Positions 53,521 through 62,844 of a DNA stretch of 64,000 nt are shown here, piece after piece (within the stretch, counting starts at the first letter, position 1; each line of letters opens with the position of its first letter). The translations under genes were made by a program, and so were the position numbers. The DNA lies in the NCBI RefSeq assembly GCF_001887355.1, contig NZ_MPIN01000014.1:1-64000 (forward strand), in the 5' to 3' direction. The notes under the pieces are model-generated. The model was not told the origin of the DNA and did not search any database. It saw only the letters and a list, made by a program, of their open reading frames with translations. Source of the stretch: Cystobacter ferrugineus. GTDB lineage: Bacteria; Myxococcota; Myxococcia; Myxococcales; Myxococcaceae.

Positions 53521-54075
53521 TCAGCGCGTCACGGGAATCTGCATGAGCAGGATGCGGCTGCGCCCGTCATTGCGCACCGCCTCCGGATTCTTGAGCTGCA
53601 GGCGCCCGTCCGTCTTGGGCTCCCAGAAGCCCATCCACACGTTGATCGACTGCGCGGACGCGCCGGGCGGAAGCGCGATCGTGAACTCGTCCTTCACCGT
53701 CTCGCCCACCTTCCACTGGGTGGTGGGGTAGAGGCCCCCCGCGGGCTTGTGGTCCACGTTGATGCGCTCCATGCGGCCCTCCGCGTCCTCCACGTGGACG
53801 AAGATGGTGTAGTCCTCGTCCAGGGACTTGAGCACCTTGAAGTAGGCGGTGACGCGCGCGGAGTCGCCCGGGGACAGGCGGCCCGGCTGGAGGTTGGCGC
53901 CCACCAGCTCCACCTTGTCCTCGAAGTTGGCGCCGCCCCGCGTGGAGAGCGTGGGCACCTGGGTCACCACGGACTGGCGCCGCTCGTTGGGGCTGGCCCC
54001 TCCAGGCGCCTCGACGATGCAGGCACCGAGCAGGAACACGGGAACGAGGAGGGCGGGGAGCACGGGGCGTCGCAT
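53521..54075 (-). CDS. Exported lipoprotein of unknown function
   Basis: This 184-residue protein has a signal peptide with lipobox LGAC (Cys near residue 19). The mature part looks like an all-beta domain with LVGANLQPGRLSPGDSARVTAYFKV and FVHVEDAEGR, resembling periplasmic Ig-like folds. No family was named. ATG 54075 is chosen because it directly starts the signal sequence. It is divergent from ftsY. Confidence 0.65.
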   Translation of the reverse strand: MRRPVLPALLVPVFLLGACIVEAPGGASPNERRQSVVTQVPTLSTRGGANFEDKVELVGANLQPGRLSPGDSARVTAYFKVLKSLDEDYTIFVHVEDAEGRMERINVDHKPAGGLYPTTQWKVGETVKDEFTIALPPGASAQSINVWMGFWEPKTDGRLQLKNPEAVRNDGRSRILLMQIPVTR

Positions 54076-54197
54076 GGCGGGAGCGTTTCTAGCGGCTTCC
54101 CTCCACGGCATCCACCTGCCCGTGGTGGACAGAGGACGGGCGCGCGCCGAAGACGGTGTAGGACTCCCAGCGCATCTTGCGATATGCGGTGCGCGCC

Positions 54198-55751
54198 ATG
54201 CAGACGCCCACCGCCCTTCCCTTCCTCCTCGCGCAGGCGCCCTCCCCCCAGCCCCCCGCCACGCAGCCCGGCGTGCCGGAGACGGGCACGCCCCCGCCCC
54301 CGCCCGGCGGCAGCACGGTGGATACCGTGGTCGGCGTCGGCGTCGCGGTGCTGTTCGTGGCGCTCCTGGTGGCCGCGGCGCGCAAGCTCTTCTTCAAGCG
54401 CCGCCCCGAGCTGCCCGGCAAGCCGGCCGCGCCGGAAGCCAGGCCCACCCTGCCCGCGGAGAGCCCCGAGCTGCGCGTGCAACTGCCGCCCACCGAGGCG
54501 GAGCTCGCCCGGCGCCGCGAGGCGGAGGAGATTCATGCCCGGGCCGAGGCCCTCACCCGACAGCGCGAGGAGGCCGCGCGCGCCGCCAGGACCGCCACCA
54601 GCGCCGAGGAGCGCTCCCGGCTGGAAGCCGAGGTGCGCGCCCTCAAGGAGCGCGAGGAGGAGGAGAAGCGCGCCGAGTACCGCGCGAAGAAGGCGGCGGA
54701 GGACGAGGCTCGCGAGCGCCGCAAGCGTGAGCGCGAGGAGGCCGAGCGGCTCGCGCGCGAGGAGAAGGAGCGCGCCCAGGCGGCGGTCGAGGAGGCCCGG
54801 CGCGCCGAGGAGGCGGCGGCCCGCGCCAAGGTGGAGGCCGAGGCGGGCCGCACGCTCGCGCAGGGGTTGGATCGCACGCGCAACCAGGGCTTCATGGCGC
54901 GGCTCAATGGCCTGTTCGGCGCCAACCGCCAGGTGGACGAGTCCGTGCTCGCGGAGATGGAGGAAATCCTCTTCACGGCGGACATCGGCGTGCGCACCGC
55001 GAGCAACCTCGTGGAGGTGGCGCGCGAGAAGCTCAAGCGCAACGAGCTGAGCGACGCGAGCCGCATCAAGTCGCTCATCCGCGAGGAGGTGACGCGCATC
55101 GTGGATCTGCCCGTGCCGCGCACGCTGGAGGGAGGCGGCCCGCCGCACGTGGTGATGGTGGTGGGCGTCAACGGCGCGGGGAAGACGACCACCATCGGCA
55201 AGCTGTCCGCGCAGCTCACCGGCCAGGGCAAGAAGGTGGTGCTGGCCGCGGGCGACACGTTCCGCGCCGCCGCCGCCGAGCAGCTCGACGTGTGGGCGGA
55301 CCGGGCCAAGGCCGAGCTCATCAAGGGCAGCGAGGGCGCGGACCCGGGCTCCGTCATCTTCGAGGCCATCAAGAAGGCGCAGGCGTCGGGCGCGGACGTG
55401 GTCATCGCGGACACGGCGGGCCGGCTGCACACCAAGGTGAACCTCATGGACGAGCTGAAGAAGGTGAAGCGCGTCATCGACAAGGCGCTCCCCGGGGCTC
55501 CCCACGAGGTGCTGCTGGTGCTCGACTCCACCAACGGTCAGAACGCCATCCAGCAGGCGCGGCAGTTCCACGACGCGGTGGGCGTCACGGCGCTCGCGCT
55601 CACCAAGCTGGACGGTACCGCCAAGGGCGGCGTCATCATCGGCATCTGCGACGAGCTGAAGCTGCCCGTGGTGTGGGTGGGCGTCGGCGAGAAGGTCGCC
55701 GACCTGCGCCGCTTCGAGCCCCGCGAGTTCGTCCAGGCACTGTTCGACTGA
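54198..55751 (+). CDS. ftsY: Signal recognition particle receptor FtsY with a membrane-anchored N-terminus
   Basis: This 517-residue protein ends with the NG domain of SRP GTPases: GVNGAGKTTTIGK (G1), DTAGR, TKLDG and a helical N domain near 235-290. In front lie a Pro-rich start, one membrane helix (about 38-58) and a long Glu/Arg/Ala-rich helical A domain (about 90-225). FtsY docks SRP-bound ribosomes at the membrane and hydrolyses GTP with Ffh. The built-in membrane helix replaces the amphipathic anchor of E. coli FtsY. ATG 54198 chosen; an upstream start would add seven residues. Confidence 0.9.
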   Translation: MQTPTALPFLLAQAPSPQPPATQPGVPETGTPPPPPGGSTVDTVVGVGVAVLFVALLVAAARKLFFKRRPELPGKPAAPEARPTLPAESPELRVQLPPTEAELARRREAEEIHARAEALTRQREEAARAARTATSAEERSRLEAEVRALKEREEEEKRAEYRAKKAAEDEARERRKREREEAERLAREEKERAQAAVEEARRAEEAAARAKVEAEAGRTLAQGLDRTRNQGFMARLNGLFGANRQVDESVLAEMEEILFTADIGVRTASNLVEVAREKLKRNELSDASRIKSLIREEVTRIVDLPVPRTLEGGGPPHVVMVVGVNGAGKTTTIGKLSAQLTGQGKKVVLAAGDTFRAAAAEQLDVWADRAKAELIKGSEGADPGSVIFEAIKKAQASGADVVIADTAGRLHTKVNLMDELKKVKRVIDKALPGAPHEVLLVLDSTNGQNAIQQARQFHDAVGVTALALTKLDGTAKGGVIIGICDELKLPVVWVGVGEKVADLRRFEPREFVQALFD

Positions 55752-55765
55752 TGCTCGACTGACGC

Positions 55766-57550
55766 CTACGGCTGCAGCCCCTTCATCAGGCCCGGCATCA
55801 GCTCCTCCATGAGCTTGAGCGTCTCCGGGTCCATCTGGCCCCCGCCGCCCATCAGCGCCCCCAGGCTGGGCTCGCCAAGGTCCTCGTCCCCGTGGGCCTC
55901 CTTCCACCAGCGCACGCGCAGGCGCTCCAGCTCCCGGGCATTCGCGGGGCTCGCCTTCGCGAGCTCCTGGGTGAAGCACTCCCCGCACGTCCACTTGAAG
56001 CGGTACGTGTCCACGTAGGAGCGCATGCCCTTGAAGAAGGCCTCGTCCCCGATGAGCTTGCGCGAGTAGTGGTGCAACAGCGGCGCCTTGCCGTACACCA
56101 GCGCGCCGTACTGCAACGGGTCCTCGAAGCCCGAGGTGGGCCGGTCCGCCGGCGCGTCCTTGCCGCCGGACAGCCGAAGCATGTGGTAGGCCGACACGAG
56201 CGCCTCCTGCCGCATCTGCTCGGCCACCGCGCGCCCGTGCTTCCACTCCATGTAGAGCAGCGCCGTGTACTGGGCGAGTGACTCGTCCACCACCGGCGCG
56301 TTGATGGGATCCGAGCCCACCAGCCCCGCGAAGTACTGGTGCGCCACCTCGTGGGCCACGGTGAACTCGAGCGTGCGCTCCAGCACCTTGCCCAACTGCC
56401 CGAGCGGCGCCGCGTCCCCCCCCATGGCCTCCAGCAGGCCCTGCATCTGCCCCATCCCCGGCAGCCCCTCGAGCGCGCCCGCCGGATCCGCCGCCCCCCG
56501 GTAGAGCGACGTGCCCACCGTGACGAGGCCCGGAAACTCCATGCCACCCGCTCCCCCCGACAACGGGGCCTCCACCACCCGGAAGTTCTTGAAGGGCAAG
56601 GGCCCCAGGCGCCGCTCGAACTCGCTGAGCGCGTCGCTCGCGTACTTGAGCACGCGCCTGCCCACCTGGGCGTCCCGGGCCGCGAAGTGACTCTCCACGC
56701 TGACGCCATTCACCGTCGCCGTGGCGCTCTCGTAGCCGCGCGAGGCGAACACGGGAAAGTCGCGCACCGCGCCCGCCGCGAAGCTGTAGCGCACACGCCC
56801 ATTCTTCTGGGGCACCTCACCTATCGCCACCCCCGTGACGTGCGCCTTCCAGCCCGACGGAACGATGACATTGGCGAGCACATTGGCGGGCTCGTACAGC
56901 GCCAGGTCGCCCACGCCGGTGGGACCGCCCCAGGGCGTGCCGCTCGCGTCGAGCGGAGGCACCCGGGGCACCACGCCCACCAGGCTCATGAAATCCTCCG
57001 TCGCGGAGAAGGCCCCATAGTCACCGGCCTCGCTATTGCCTCCACCCGAGGCCCCGAGCGCCCCCAACAGCGACGCCGTGCCCGGCTGCGCGCGAGGCAC
57101 CCGGCCCTCCAGGTCCAGCTCCACCACCACCGAGCTCCCCGGGGCGAGCGGCTCGGCCAGCGGCAACAGGTAGAGGCCATCCTCGGGGCGCTGCGGCTTC
57201 ACGGGCTTGCCGTTCACCGTCACCTCGGAGAGGGACATCCGGGGCGCGAAGGCATTGGGGGTGAGGCGCAGGGGGATGGCGTCGAGCGGACGGCCGCGCA
57301 CGCTCCACTCCACCCGGAGGTGGCCCTTCACCGCGCGCGCGTCCGGCTCCACCTCGAGCTGCACCAGGTAGCGGGGAAGCTGCTCCAGCGGCCCGAGCGC
57401 ACGCGCCGCGCGCGCCCGCTCCTCCGTCTTGAGGTGCTGCAGCGAGAACTGCACCTCGGGCGGGACGAAGTCGCCGGCGGCGGCGATCCCAGGAGCGAAC
57501 AACAGGGCGAGCAGCGGCCAGTGACGCGGATGGGCGAGCATGGGGGACAT
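55766..57550 (-). CDS. M1-type zinc metallopeptidase, exported
   Basis: This 594-residue protein has a signal peptide (ALLFAPGIAAAG) and the gluzincin motif HEVAH (H400, E401, H404) followed by the third ligand E423 at the expected distance of 18 residues. GGMEFPGL precedes it as the substrate-recognition GxMEN-like loop. An N-terminal beta domain (about 30-250) and a helical C-terminus complete the M1 layout. It probably trims peptides in the periplasm or outside the cell. A Gly/Met-rich tail is unusual. Starts at ATG 57550 or ATG 57541 are near-equal. Confidence 0.85.
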   Translation of the reverse strand: MSPMLAHPRHWPLLALLFAPGIAAAGDFVPPEVQFSLQHLKTEERARAARALGPLEQLPRYLVQLEVEPDARAVKGHLRVEWSVRGRPLDAIPLRLTPNAFAPRMSLSEVTVNGKPVKPQRPEDGLYLLPLAEPLAPGSSVVVELDLEGRVPRAQPGTASLLGALGASGGGNSEAGDYGAFSATEDFMSLVGVVPRVPPLDASGTPWGGPTGVGDLALYEPANVLANVIVPSGWKAHVTGVAIGEVPQKNGRVRYSFAAGAVRDFPVFASRGYESATATVNGVSVESHFAARDAQVGRRVLKYASDALSEFERRLGPLPFKNFRVVEAPLSGGAGGMEFPGLVTVGTSLYRGAADPAGALEGLPGMGQMQGLLEAMGGDAAPLGQLGKVLERTLEFTVAHEVAHQYFAGLVGSDPINAPVVDESLAQYTALLYMEWKHGRAVAEQMRQEALVSAYHMLRLSGGKDAPADRPTSGFEDPLQYGALVYGKAPLLHHYSRKLIGDEAFFKGMRSYVDTYRFKWTCGECFTQELAKASPANARELERLRVRWWKEAHGDEDLGEPSLGALMGGGGQMDPETLKLMEELMPGLMKGLQP

Positions 57551-57615
57551 GGTACATCCCAGCCACATCCACTTCCCGCGCCCACGCCCCTTTCGCCTCT
57601 CCTATTGAGCACCGG

Positions 57616-58338
57616 ATGACCTCTCCCACCGATCCCCACGGCGCCCCACCCTCCCCCGGGCCCGAGCGCCCCCCGCCCCCGCCGTTCTTGCCGCGCGCGC
57701 GCATGCACCGCCCTCCACCGGTGTGCGCGGCCGTCATCGGTGGCTCGGTGGCCCTGTTCGTCGTGGATGCCGTGCTGAGCCAGGGCGCGACCCTGCGCGG
57801 CGGCCTGGGGCCGATCTTCCAGTGGCTCGCCCTCTATGGGCCCCTCGTCCAGGAGGGCCAATACTGGCGGGTGCTCGGCTGCATCCTCACCCACGGAGGC
57901 CCGCTCCACCTGGCCTTCAACATGTGGGTGGCCTACTCGCTCGGCACGGCCTTCGAGCGCGCCATCGGCAGCGGACGCTTCCTGCTGCTGTCCCTCATCG
58001 CCGCGCTGGGCTCGTCCGCCTTCGCCCTGCTGTTCAACTTCGAGGCGGTCACCGTCGGGGCCTCGGGGATGATCCTCGGCTACGGGGGCGCCATGCTCGT
58101 CACCGCCACGCGCGAGTTCCGCCGCGACATCATCTTCTGGCTCGTGCAGGTGGCGGTGCTCAGCCTGATTCCCGGCGTGAGCTGGGCGGGGCACCTCGGC
58201 GGCTTCCTCTTCGGCCTGCCCGTGGGCGTCGCCCTGCGCTTCGGGCCCCGCGTGTTCGCGCGCGCCGCGCCCCTGCTGCTCGCCATCGCGGGGGCGGTGG
58301 TCTACATCACCGCGCACCCGGAGCGCTTCCGCGGCTAG
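57616..58338 (+). CDS. Rhomboid-family intramembrane serine protease
   Basis: This 240-residue protein has a Pro-rich cytosolic start (to about 33) and six or so membrane helices. Catalytic serine S150 in GASGM and histidine H193 in SWAGHLGG form the rhomboid dyad, with HLAFNM at 98-103 lining the site. It cleaves membrane proteins within the bilayer. It is divergent from the M1 peptidase gene with 65 bases between. Substrate unknown. Confidence 0.9.
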   Translation: MTSPTDPHGAPPSPGPERPPPPPFLPRARMHRPPPVCAAVIGGSVALFVVDAVLSQGATLRGGLGPIFQWLALYGPLVQEGQYWRVLGCILTHGGPLHLAFNMWVAYSLGTAFERAIGSGRFLLLSLIAALGSSAFALLFNFEAVTVGASGMILGYGGAMLVTATREFRRDIIFWLVQVAVLSLIPGVSWAGHLGGFLFGLPVGVALRFGPRVFARAAPLLLAIAGAVVYITAHPERFRG

Positions 58339-58356
58339 ACGCCCCGGGCACGAGCG

Positions 58357-59301
58357 TCAGAAGCGCAATCCCCCGGCCGAGGCACCCCGGGGATTGTTGA
58401 TGACGCCATCACACACGCCGCCGCAGACGGCGTCCGGATTGAGCGGCTGCGAGGTCGCCACCACCGTGCCCACGGCCGCGGCGGCCACCACCGCCGCACC
58501 CACGCCCGCCCAGAAGTACCAGCGCTGGGTGAGGGGCTTGCTCGGAGCGACCTCCGGCGGCGGCTGGGTGAACGGCGAGGGCTCGGCCACGGCATTGGGC
58601 GTGAGCACCGGAGCCCGGGGCTCGTCCGCCTTCGCGAGCGCCCCCGGACGCAGGTTGAAGTTGACGGTGTACTCCTTGCCGGCGCGCACCGCGATGCGCT
58701 GCGACTCGGGGCGGAAGCCCTCCTGCTCGACGACGATCTCGTGCGAGCCGGCCGACAGCAGGAGGTCATCGAGTGGGGTGCGGCCCCGCTCCTCGCCATC
58801 CACGAGCACCCGGGCGCCCGCGATGTCCGCCTTCACCGACACGAAGCCCGCCGTGGCCTCGAGCGACACGGCCACCTCGGTGCGCTCTCCCTCCTTGAAG
58901 GTGAGGCGCCGCGAGAAGTCCCGGTAGCCCAGCTTGCGCACGACCACGGTGTGCTCGCCCTCGTCCACCTCGACGGGGTTCTTCGAGACCGGACCCATGT
59001 CCTTGTCATCCACGAGCAGGCGCGTGCCCCGGGTGCCGCCGTTGAACTTCACGAGCAGCTCGGTCTTCTTCACCAGGGGCGCGAGCAGATCGCTCTCGTC
59101 GCCCTCCTCCACCTCGGCCGCCTTGCCGGGCTTCTTGCCCTTGGTGGCCTTGGCGGGCTTCTTGGCCTTGGTCGTCTTGCCCTTGGTGACCGGAGCCGAG
59201 GGCGTCAACGGCGCGAGGAGATCATCATCCCCCTGGGCGAAGGCGCGGGGCGCGATGAGACAAAAAACCAACGCGATCAAATGGACGCGGCGCGAGAGCA
59301 T
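58357..59301 (-). CDS. PEGA-domain exported protein
   Basis: This 314-residue protein has a signal peptide (LIAPRAFAQ) and a Lys/Ala/Gly-rich segment (about 38-62). Two PEGA-like beta repeats follow (about 78-145 and 150-220), then a Pro/Ala-rich linker and one membrane helix near 255-275, ending with a short Cys-containing tail. PEGA repeats are found at the envelope of myxobacteria and planctomycetes, perhaps as adhesion or scaffold modules. It is convergent with the rhomboid gene. Confidence 0.7.
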   Translation of the reverse strand: MLSRRVHLIALVFCLIAPRAFAQGDDDLLAPLTPSAPVTKGKTTKAKKPAKATKGKKPGKAAEVEEGDESDLLAPLVKKTELLVKFNGGTRGTRLLVDDKDMGPVSKNPVEVDEGEHTVVVRKLGYRDFSRRLTFKEGERTEVAVSLEATAGFVSVKADIAGARVLVDGEERGRTPLDDLLLSAGSHEIVVEQEGFRPESQRIAVRAGKEYTVNFNLRPGALAKADEPRAPVLTPNAVAEPSPFTQPPPEVAPSKPLTQRWYFWAGVGAAVVAAAAVGTVVATSQPLNPDAVCGGVCDGVINNPRGASAGGLRF

Positions 59302-59340
59302 TCGTCGAGAGGTTAGAGAGTCGCGCGGGAGGAATCAAAC

Positions 59341-59913
59341 ATGAGTGAAGGATGTCACCGCATGTCACGCACACGCTTGTGGATCGCCGCGGGGGGGCTC
59401 GCCACCGCCCTCACGGCCTGTCCGACCCGAACCCCCGCCCCGCCTCCAGCCGTCCCCTCCATCCAGGTGCCCCCCGGGTGCGAGCGGAACCAGACGGGGG
59501 AGTACCAGCACGCGGACAATCCGAGCTTCCGCTACCAGGGAGCGGATGATGGAAGCACGCTCACACTTTCAGTGACACGCGCCTGGCAGGAGGCCCCCAC
59601 CACCCCGGACGGGGGCACGGCGGTGAGCATCGTCCTGGAGCGCACGCCCGAGGGCTTCGTGGGGGAGACGCGGGCCACGGCCTTCACCGCGGCGGGCACC
59701 GCCTGTCCGGTGAGCTTCCCCACGCGGGCGGTGGGCTGCGATGACCAGGGCCTCACGTTGCACTCGGTGAGCGCGATGGCGCTGGACGAGGACTGCCGCC
59801 CGGCGACGCATGGGCCTCCACCCGAGTGGAAGGAACAGCGGCTGCTCAAGCGGGAGGCCCAGGCCCAGCCCGTGCCGGACGCTGGGACTCCCTTGGGAGA
59901 CGGAGGGGTCTGA
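59341..59913 (+). CDS. Exported lipoprotein of unknown function
   Basis: This 190-residue protein has a lipobox LTAC and a Pro-rich start of the mature part. The remaining domain contains four more Cys residues (PPGCER, TACPVSF, RAVGCDD, EDCRPA). No family was recognised. ATG 59341 follows GGAGG at eight bases; ATG 59362 is an alternative that would begin directly with the signal peptide. It is divergent from the PEGA protein and convergent with the glycosyltransferase. Confidence 0.6.
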   Translation: MSEGCHRMSRTRLWIAAGGLATALTACPTRTPAPPPAVPSIQVPPGCERNQTGEYQHADNPSFRYQGADDGSTLTLSVTRAWQEAPTTPDGGTAVSIVLERTPEGFVGETRATAFTAAGTACPVSFPTRAVGCDDQGLTLHSVSAMALDEDCRPATHGPPPEWKEQRLLKREAQAQPVPDAGTPLGDGGV

Positions 59914-59939
59914 GCCCGTCTCCAGCCCCCGCGCGACCC

Positions 59940-61454
59940 TCAGGCCGCGCGGCGGGTCTGCTCCTCGGCGACCACGGCCGCCGGAGCCGACTCGCTGAAG
60001 CGCAGGCGGCCCTGCAACAGGCTGGACATGCCGACGTAGAGGAAGCCGAGCTGGAACAGCAGGATGAAGGGCACCGAGGAGTAGATGCGCTTCTCGAAGG
60101 CGAACCAGAGCGCGCCGGTGAAGTAGAGCGCGAAGGTGAGCTCCAGGATGGGCATCAGCGTCTTGTCGCCGCGGTAGCTCTTCTTGATGACGGCGACCTT
60201 CTTGCCCTCGGCGCCGGTCTTCGGCGTGCGGGTGAAGCCGGACTGCTGACCCAGCAGCGCCTCGAGCACCGCCCGGGCGTTGTTGATGGCCAGGCCGATG
60301 CCCAGGCTCATCAGGAAGGGCAGGTACTTGAAGCGCTCCCAGCCCTTGGCGCCGCGCTCGCGCTGGGCGGCCACGTAGAAGACGCACACGCTGGCGGTGG
60401 CGCTGATGAAGAAGGGCAGGTCCAGGAAGAGCGTGCCGTAGAGCCCGTGCTGGAAGCGCACCACCATGGACAGCGGCATGAGCGCGCTGAGCACCACCAT
60501 CAACAGGTAGGCCACGTTGTTGGTGAGGTGGAAGAAGGCCTCGCGCTTGACGGCGAAGGGCAGGTCGCTCTTGAGGATCATCGGCAACAGCTTGCGCGCC
60601 GTCTGGATGGAGCCCTTGGCCCAGCGGTGCTGCTGGCTCTTGAAGGCGTTCATGTCCACCGGCACCTCGGCCGGGGAGATGACGTCGGGCAGGAAGATGA
60701 ACTGCCAGCCCTTCACCTGCGCGCGGTAGCTCAGGTCCAGGTCCTCGGTGAGCGTGTCGTGCTGCCAGCCGCCCGCGTCCGAGATCGTCACGCGCCGCCA
60801 GATGCCGGCCGTGCCGTTGAAGTTGAAGAAGCAGCCCGAGCGGTTGCGCGCGGTGTGCTCGATGATGAAGTGCCCATCCAGGAAGATGCTCTGCGCCTGG
60901 GTGAGGATGGAGAAGTCCCGGTTGAGGTGGCCCCAGCGCACCTGCACCATGCCCACCTGGCTGTCGGCGAAGAACGGCACCGTGCGGTGCAGGAAGTCCG
61001 GCCCCGGCACGAAGTCCGCGTCGAACACCGCGATGAACTCGCCCTTGGCCGTCAACAGGCCGTTCTCCAGCGCGCCCGCCTTGTAACCCTGGCGGTTGGT
61101 GCGGTGCACGTAGACGATGTCGTGCCCCTTCTGCCGCTGGCGCTCCACACACGCCCGGGCAATCGCGCACGTCTCGTCCGTGGAGTCGTCCAGGACCTGG
61201 ATCTCCAACAGCTCGCGCGGGTAGTCGATGCGGCACACCGCCTCGACCAGGCGCTCCACCACGTACATCTCATTGAAGATGGGCAGCTGGATGGTGACGC
61301 GCGGCAGCTCCGCCAACACGCCCCGGGGCGTCGGCAGCTTGAACTTGTGACGGTAGTACAGGTACGCCATCCGGTAGCGGTGCGACCCGTAAACCGCCAG
61401 CACACAGAGGACGCTGAAGTACACGCCCAAGAAGAGGATCTCGACGGTGGTCAT
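59940..61454 (-). CDS. Membrane glycosyltransferase family 2 (cellulose-synthase-like)
   Basis: This 504-residue protein has one N-terminal membrane helix, a GT2 catalytic domain (about 50-300) and four to five helices after it. Processive-type motifs are visible: QVLDDSTD, FDADF, TEDLDLSYR and QQHRWAKGS, corresponding to D, DxD, TED and Q-x-x-RW of cellulose-synthase-like enzymes. It likely polymerises or moves a sugar at the inner membrane, possibly an exopolysaccharide. It has a clear upstream promoter and a 160-base leader. Product unknown. Confidence 0.85.
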   Translation of the reverse strand: MTTVEILFLGVYFSVLCVLAVYGSHRYRMAYLYYRHKFKLPTPRGVLAELPRVTIQLPIFNEMYVVERLVEAVCRIDYPRELLEIQVLDDSTDETCAIARACVERQRQKGHDIVYVHRTNRQGYKAGALENGLLTAKGEFIAVFDADFVPGPDFLHRTVPFFADSQVGMVQVRWGHLNRDFSILTQAQSIFLDGHFIIEHTARNRSGCFFNFNGTAGIWRRVTISDAGGWQHDTLTEDLDLSYRAQVKGWQFIFLPDVISPAEVPVDMNAFKSQQHRWAKGSIQTARKLLPMILKSDLPFAVKREAFFHLTNNVAYLLMVVLSALMPLSMVVRFQHGLYGTLFLDLPFFISATASVCVFYVAAQRERGAKGWERFKYLPFLMSLGIGLAINNARAVLEALLGQQSGFTRTPKTGAEGKKVAVIKKSYRGDKTLMPILELTFALYFTGALWFAFEKRIYSSVPFILLFQLGFLYVGMSSLLQGRLRFSESAPAAVVAEEQTRRAA

Positions 61455-61575
61455 CTGACCTGGCCCCTCCCGCGGGTGAAGTCGCCGCGGTCATCAACCC
61501 TACACGGCGGAGTGAAAGACCGACCCACACCGACCGCCGCACTCGGTCGAGCGGAGGCCCCCCGCCTCGTATGTG

Positions 61576-61606
61576 CCCGGAATGACAAGGTTTTGTCATC
61601 CCCGGG
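61576..61606 (-). promoter_or_regulatory. Hairpin early in the glycosyltransferase leader
   Basis: ATGACAA and TTGTCAT (61582-61598) are perfect inverted copies around GGTT, extended by CCCGG/CCGGG arms. It begins roughly ten bases after the predicted transcription start, so it may act as an operator or as an RNA hairpin in the leader. Confidence 0.45.
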
Positions 61607-61622
61607 ACGTCACGAGCGCCGG

Positions 61623-61651
61623 ACAATAGGGACGCGTCTGGTGGCTGTCAA
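61623..61651 (-). promoter_or_regulatory. sigma70-type promoter for the glycosyltransferase gene
   Basis: On the minus strand TTGACA (61651-61646) and TATTGT (61628-61623) are separated by exactly 17 bases. This is the best consensus promoter seen in the window. The predicted start near 61616 leaves a leader of about 160 bases. Confidence 0.65.
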
Positions 61652-61685
61652 ATGCTTGTCGGGATGGGAAGGTTTTCCAGGGACA

Positions 61686-62666
61686 TCAACCCGCCACCCG
61701 CCTGACCTCTCCAGTAGGCTCCGCCGCGCAAAGCGCGGGCATTCCGGCCACCTCCACCTCGTCGCGCGCGGCGAGCCCCAGGATGCGCTCCATCAGCGCG
61801 GGGAAGTCCAGCCCCCGCGCGGCGGCGATCTTCGGCAACAGGCTCGTGGGCGTCATCCCCGGCAGGGTGTTCACCTCGAGGATGACGTCGTTCTCCTCGT
61901 CCGAGCAGATGAGGTCCACCCGGCCATAACCGCGGCAGCCCAGGGCCCGGTAGGCCGCGAGCGCCAGCGACTCCACGTTCTTCTGGCGCGTGGGCGACAG
62001 GCGCGCGGGGAGGAAGTAGCTCGAGCCCCCCTTGTACTTGGCGTCGTAGTCGAAGCCCTCGCGCGGGGTGGCGATCTCACACGTGCCCAGCACCTCCTCG
62101 CCGAGGATGCCCACCGTCACCTCGCGGCCGAGCACCCGGCGCTCCACCAGGGCCTCGCCCCCGAAGCGGCACGCCAGCGCCACCGCGGCCCCAAGTGCCT
62201 CGGCGTCGCGCACCAGGGAGAGCCCCACCGACGAGCCCCCGAACGCGGGCTTCACCACGCAGGGAAACCCCAGGTCCCCATGCAACTGCGCCGCCCGGTG
62301 CGCCTCCGCGCGGCTCACGCTGTAGCCCGAGGGGATGGGCAGGTTGTGCAACCGGAAAAGTTGCTTGGCCATGGGCTTGTTCATGGCCAGCGCGGAGGCC
62401 AGCACCCCCGAGCCCGTATAAGGCAAACCCATCAACTCCAGCAGACCCTGTACCTTGCCGTCCTCGCCCATGCGCCCATGGAGGGCCAGCACGGCCACAT
62501 CGAGCTCGGCCTGGCGCAGCGCCCGATCCAACCCGGGGCCGGCGAAGACGCGGACCACCTCATGGCCACGGGACTCGAGGGCCGCCACCATGGCCTCCCC
62601 CGTCTTCAAGGAAATCTCCCGCTCCTCGCCCCAGCCCCCCATCAGGACACCCACGCGCTTGCTCAT
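61686..62666 (-). CDS. ddl: D-alanine-D-alanine ligase
   Basis: This 326-residue ATP-grasp enzyme has GVLMGGWGEEREISLKTG at the start, VVKPAFGGSSVG for ATP, the DYDAKY loop and EVNTLPGMTPTSLLPK near the end, the full Ddl set. It joins two D-alanines for peptidoglycan precursors. The first histidine-type substrate residue of DdlB (H in the GGxSxEH phrase) appears here as GGWGEERE, a variation worth noting. ATG 62666 is chosen because it directly starts the conserved fold; AAGGAGG lies about a dozen bases upstream. The C-terminus ends with an extra Glu/Val-rich stretch. Confidence 0.85.
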   Translation of the reverse strand: MSKRVGVLMGGWGEEREISLKTGEAMVAALESRGHEVVRVFAGPGLDRALRQAELDVAVLALHGRMGEDGKVQGLLELMGLPYTGSGVLASALAMNKPMAKQLFRLHNLPIPSGYSVSRAEAHRAAQLHGDLGFPCVVKPAFGGSSVGLSLVRDAEALGAAVALACRFGGEALVERRVLGREVTVGILGEEVLGTCEIATPREGFDYDAKYKGGSSYFLPARLSPTRQKNVESLALAAYRALGCRGYGRVDLICSDEENDVILEVNTLPGMTPTSLLPKIAAARGLDFPALMERILGLAARDEVEVAGMPALCAAEPTGEVRRVAG

Positions 62667-62844
62667 GACTTGGAAACCCTCCTTGAACACCGGGCCAGAG
62701 CACACAGGATGCCAGCGCGAGTCCGGCACGCCAGATTCTGGACACCGAGGGGGATTCACGAGGTGTGGCGCCCGGACCCACACCGCGCGAGCGTGTCCCG
62801 CCAACCACGCCGTGTCCGCCCGGCCACGTCCGTCCCCTCCCCCT

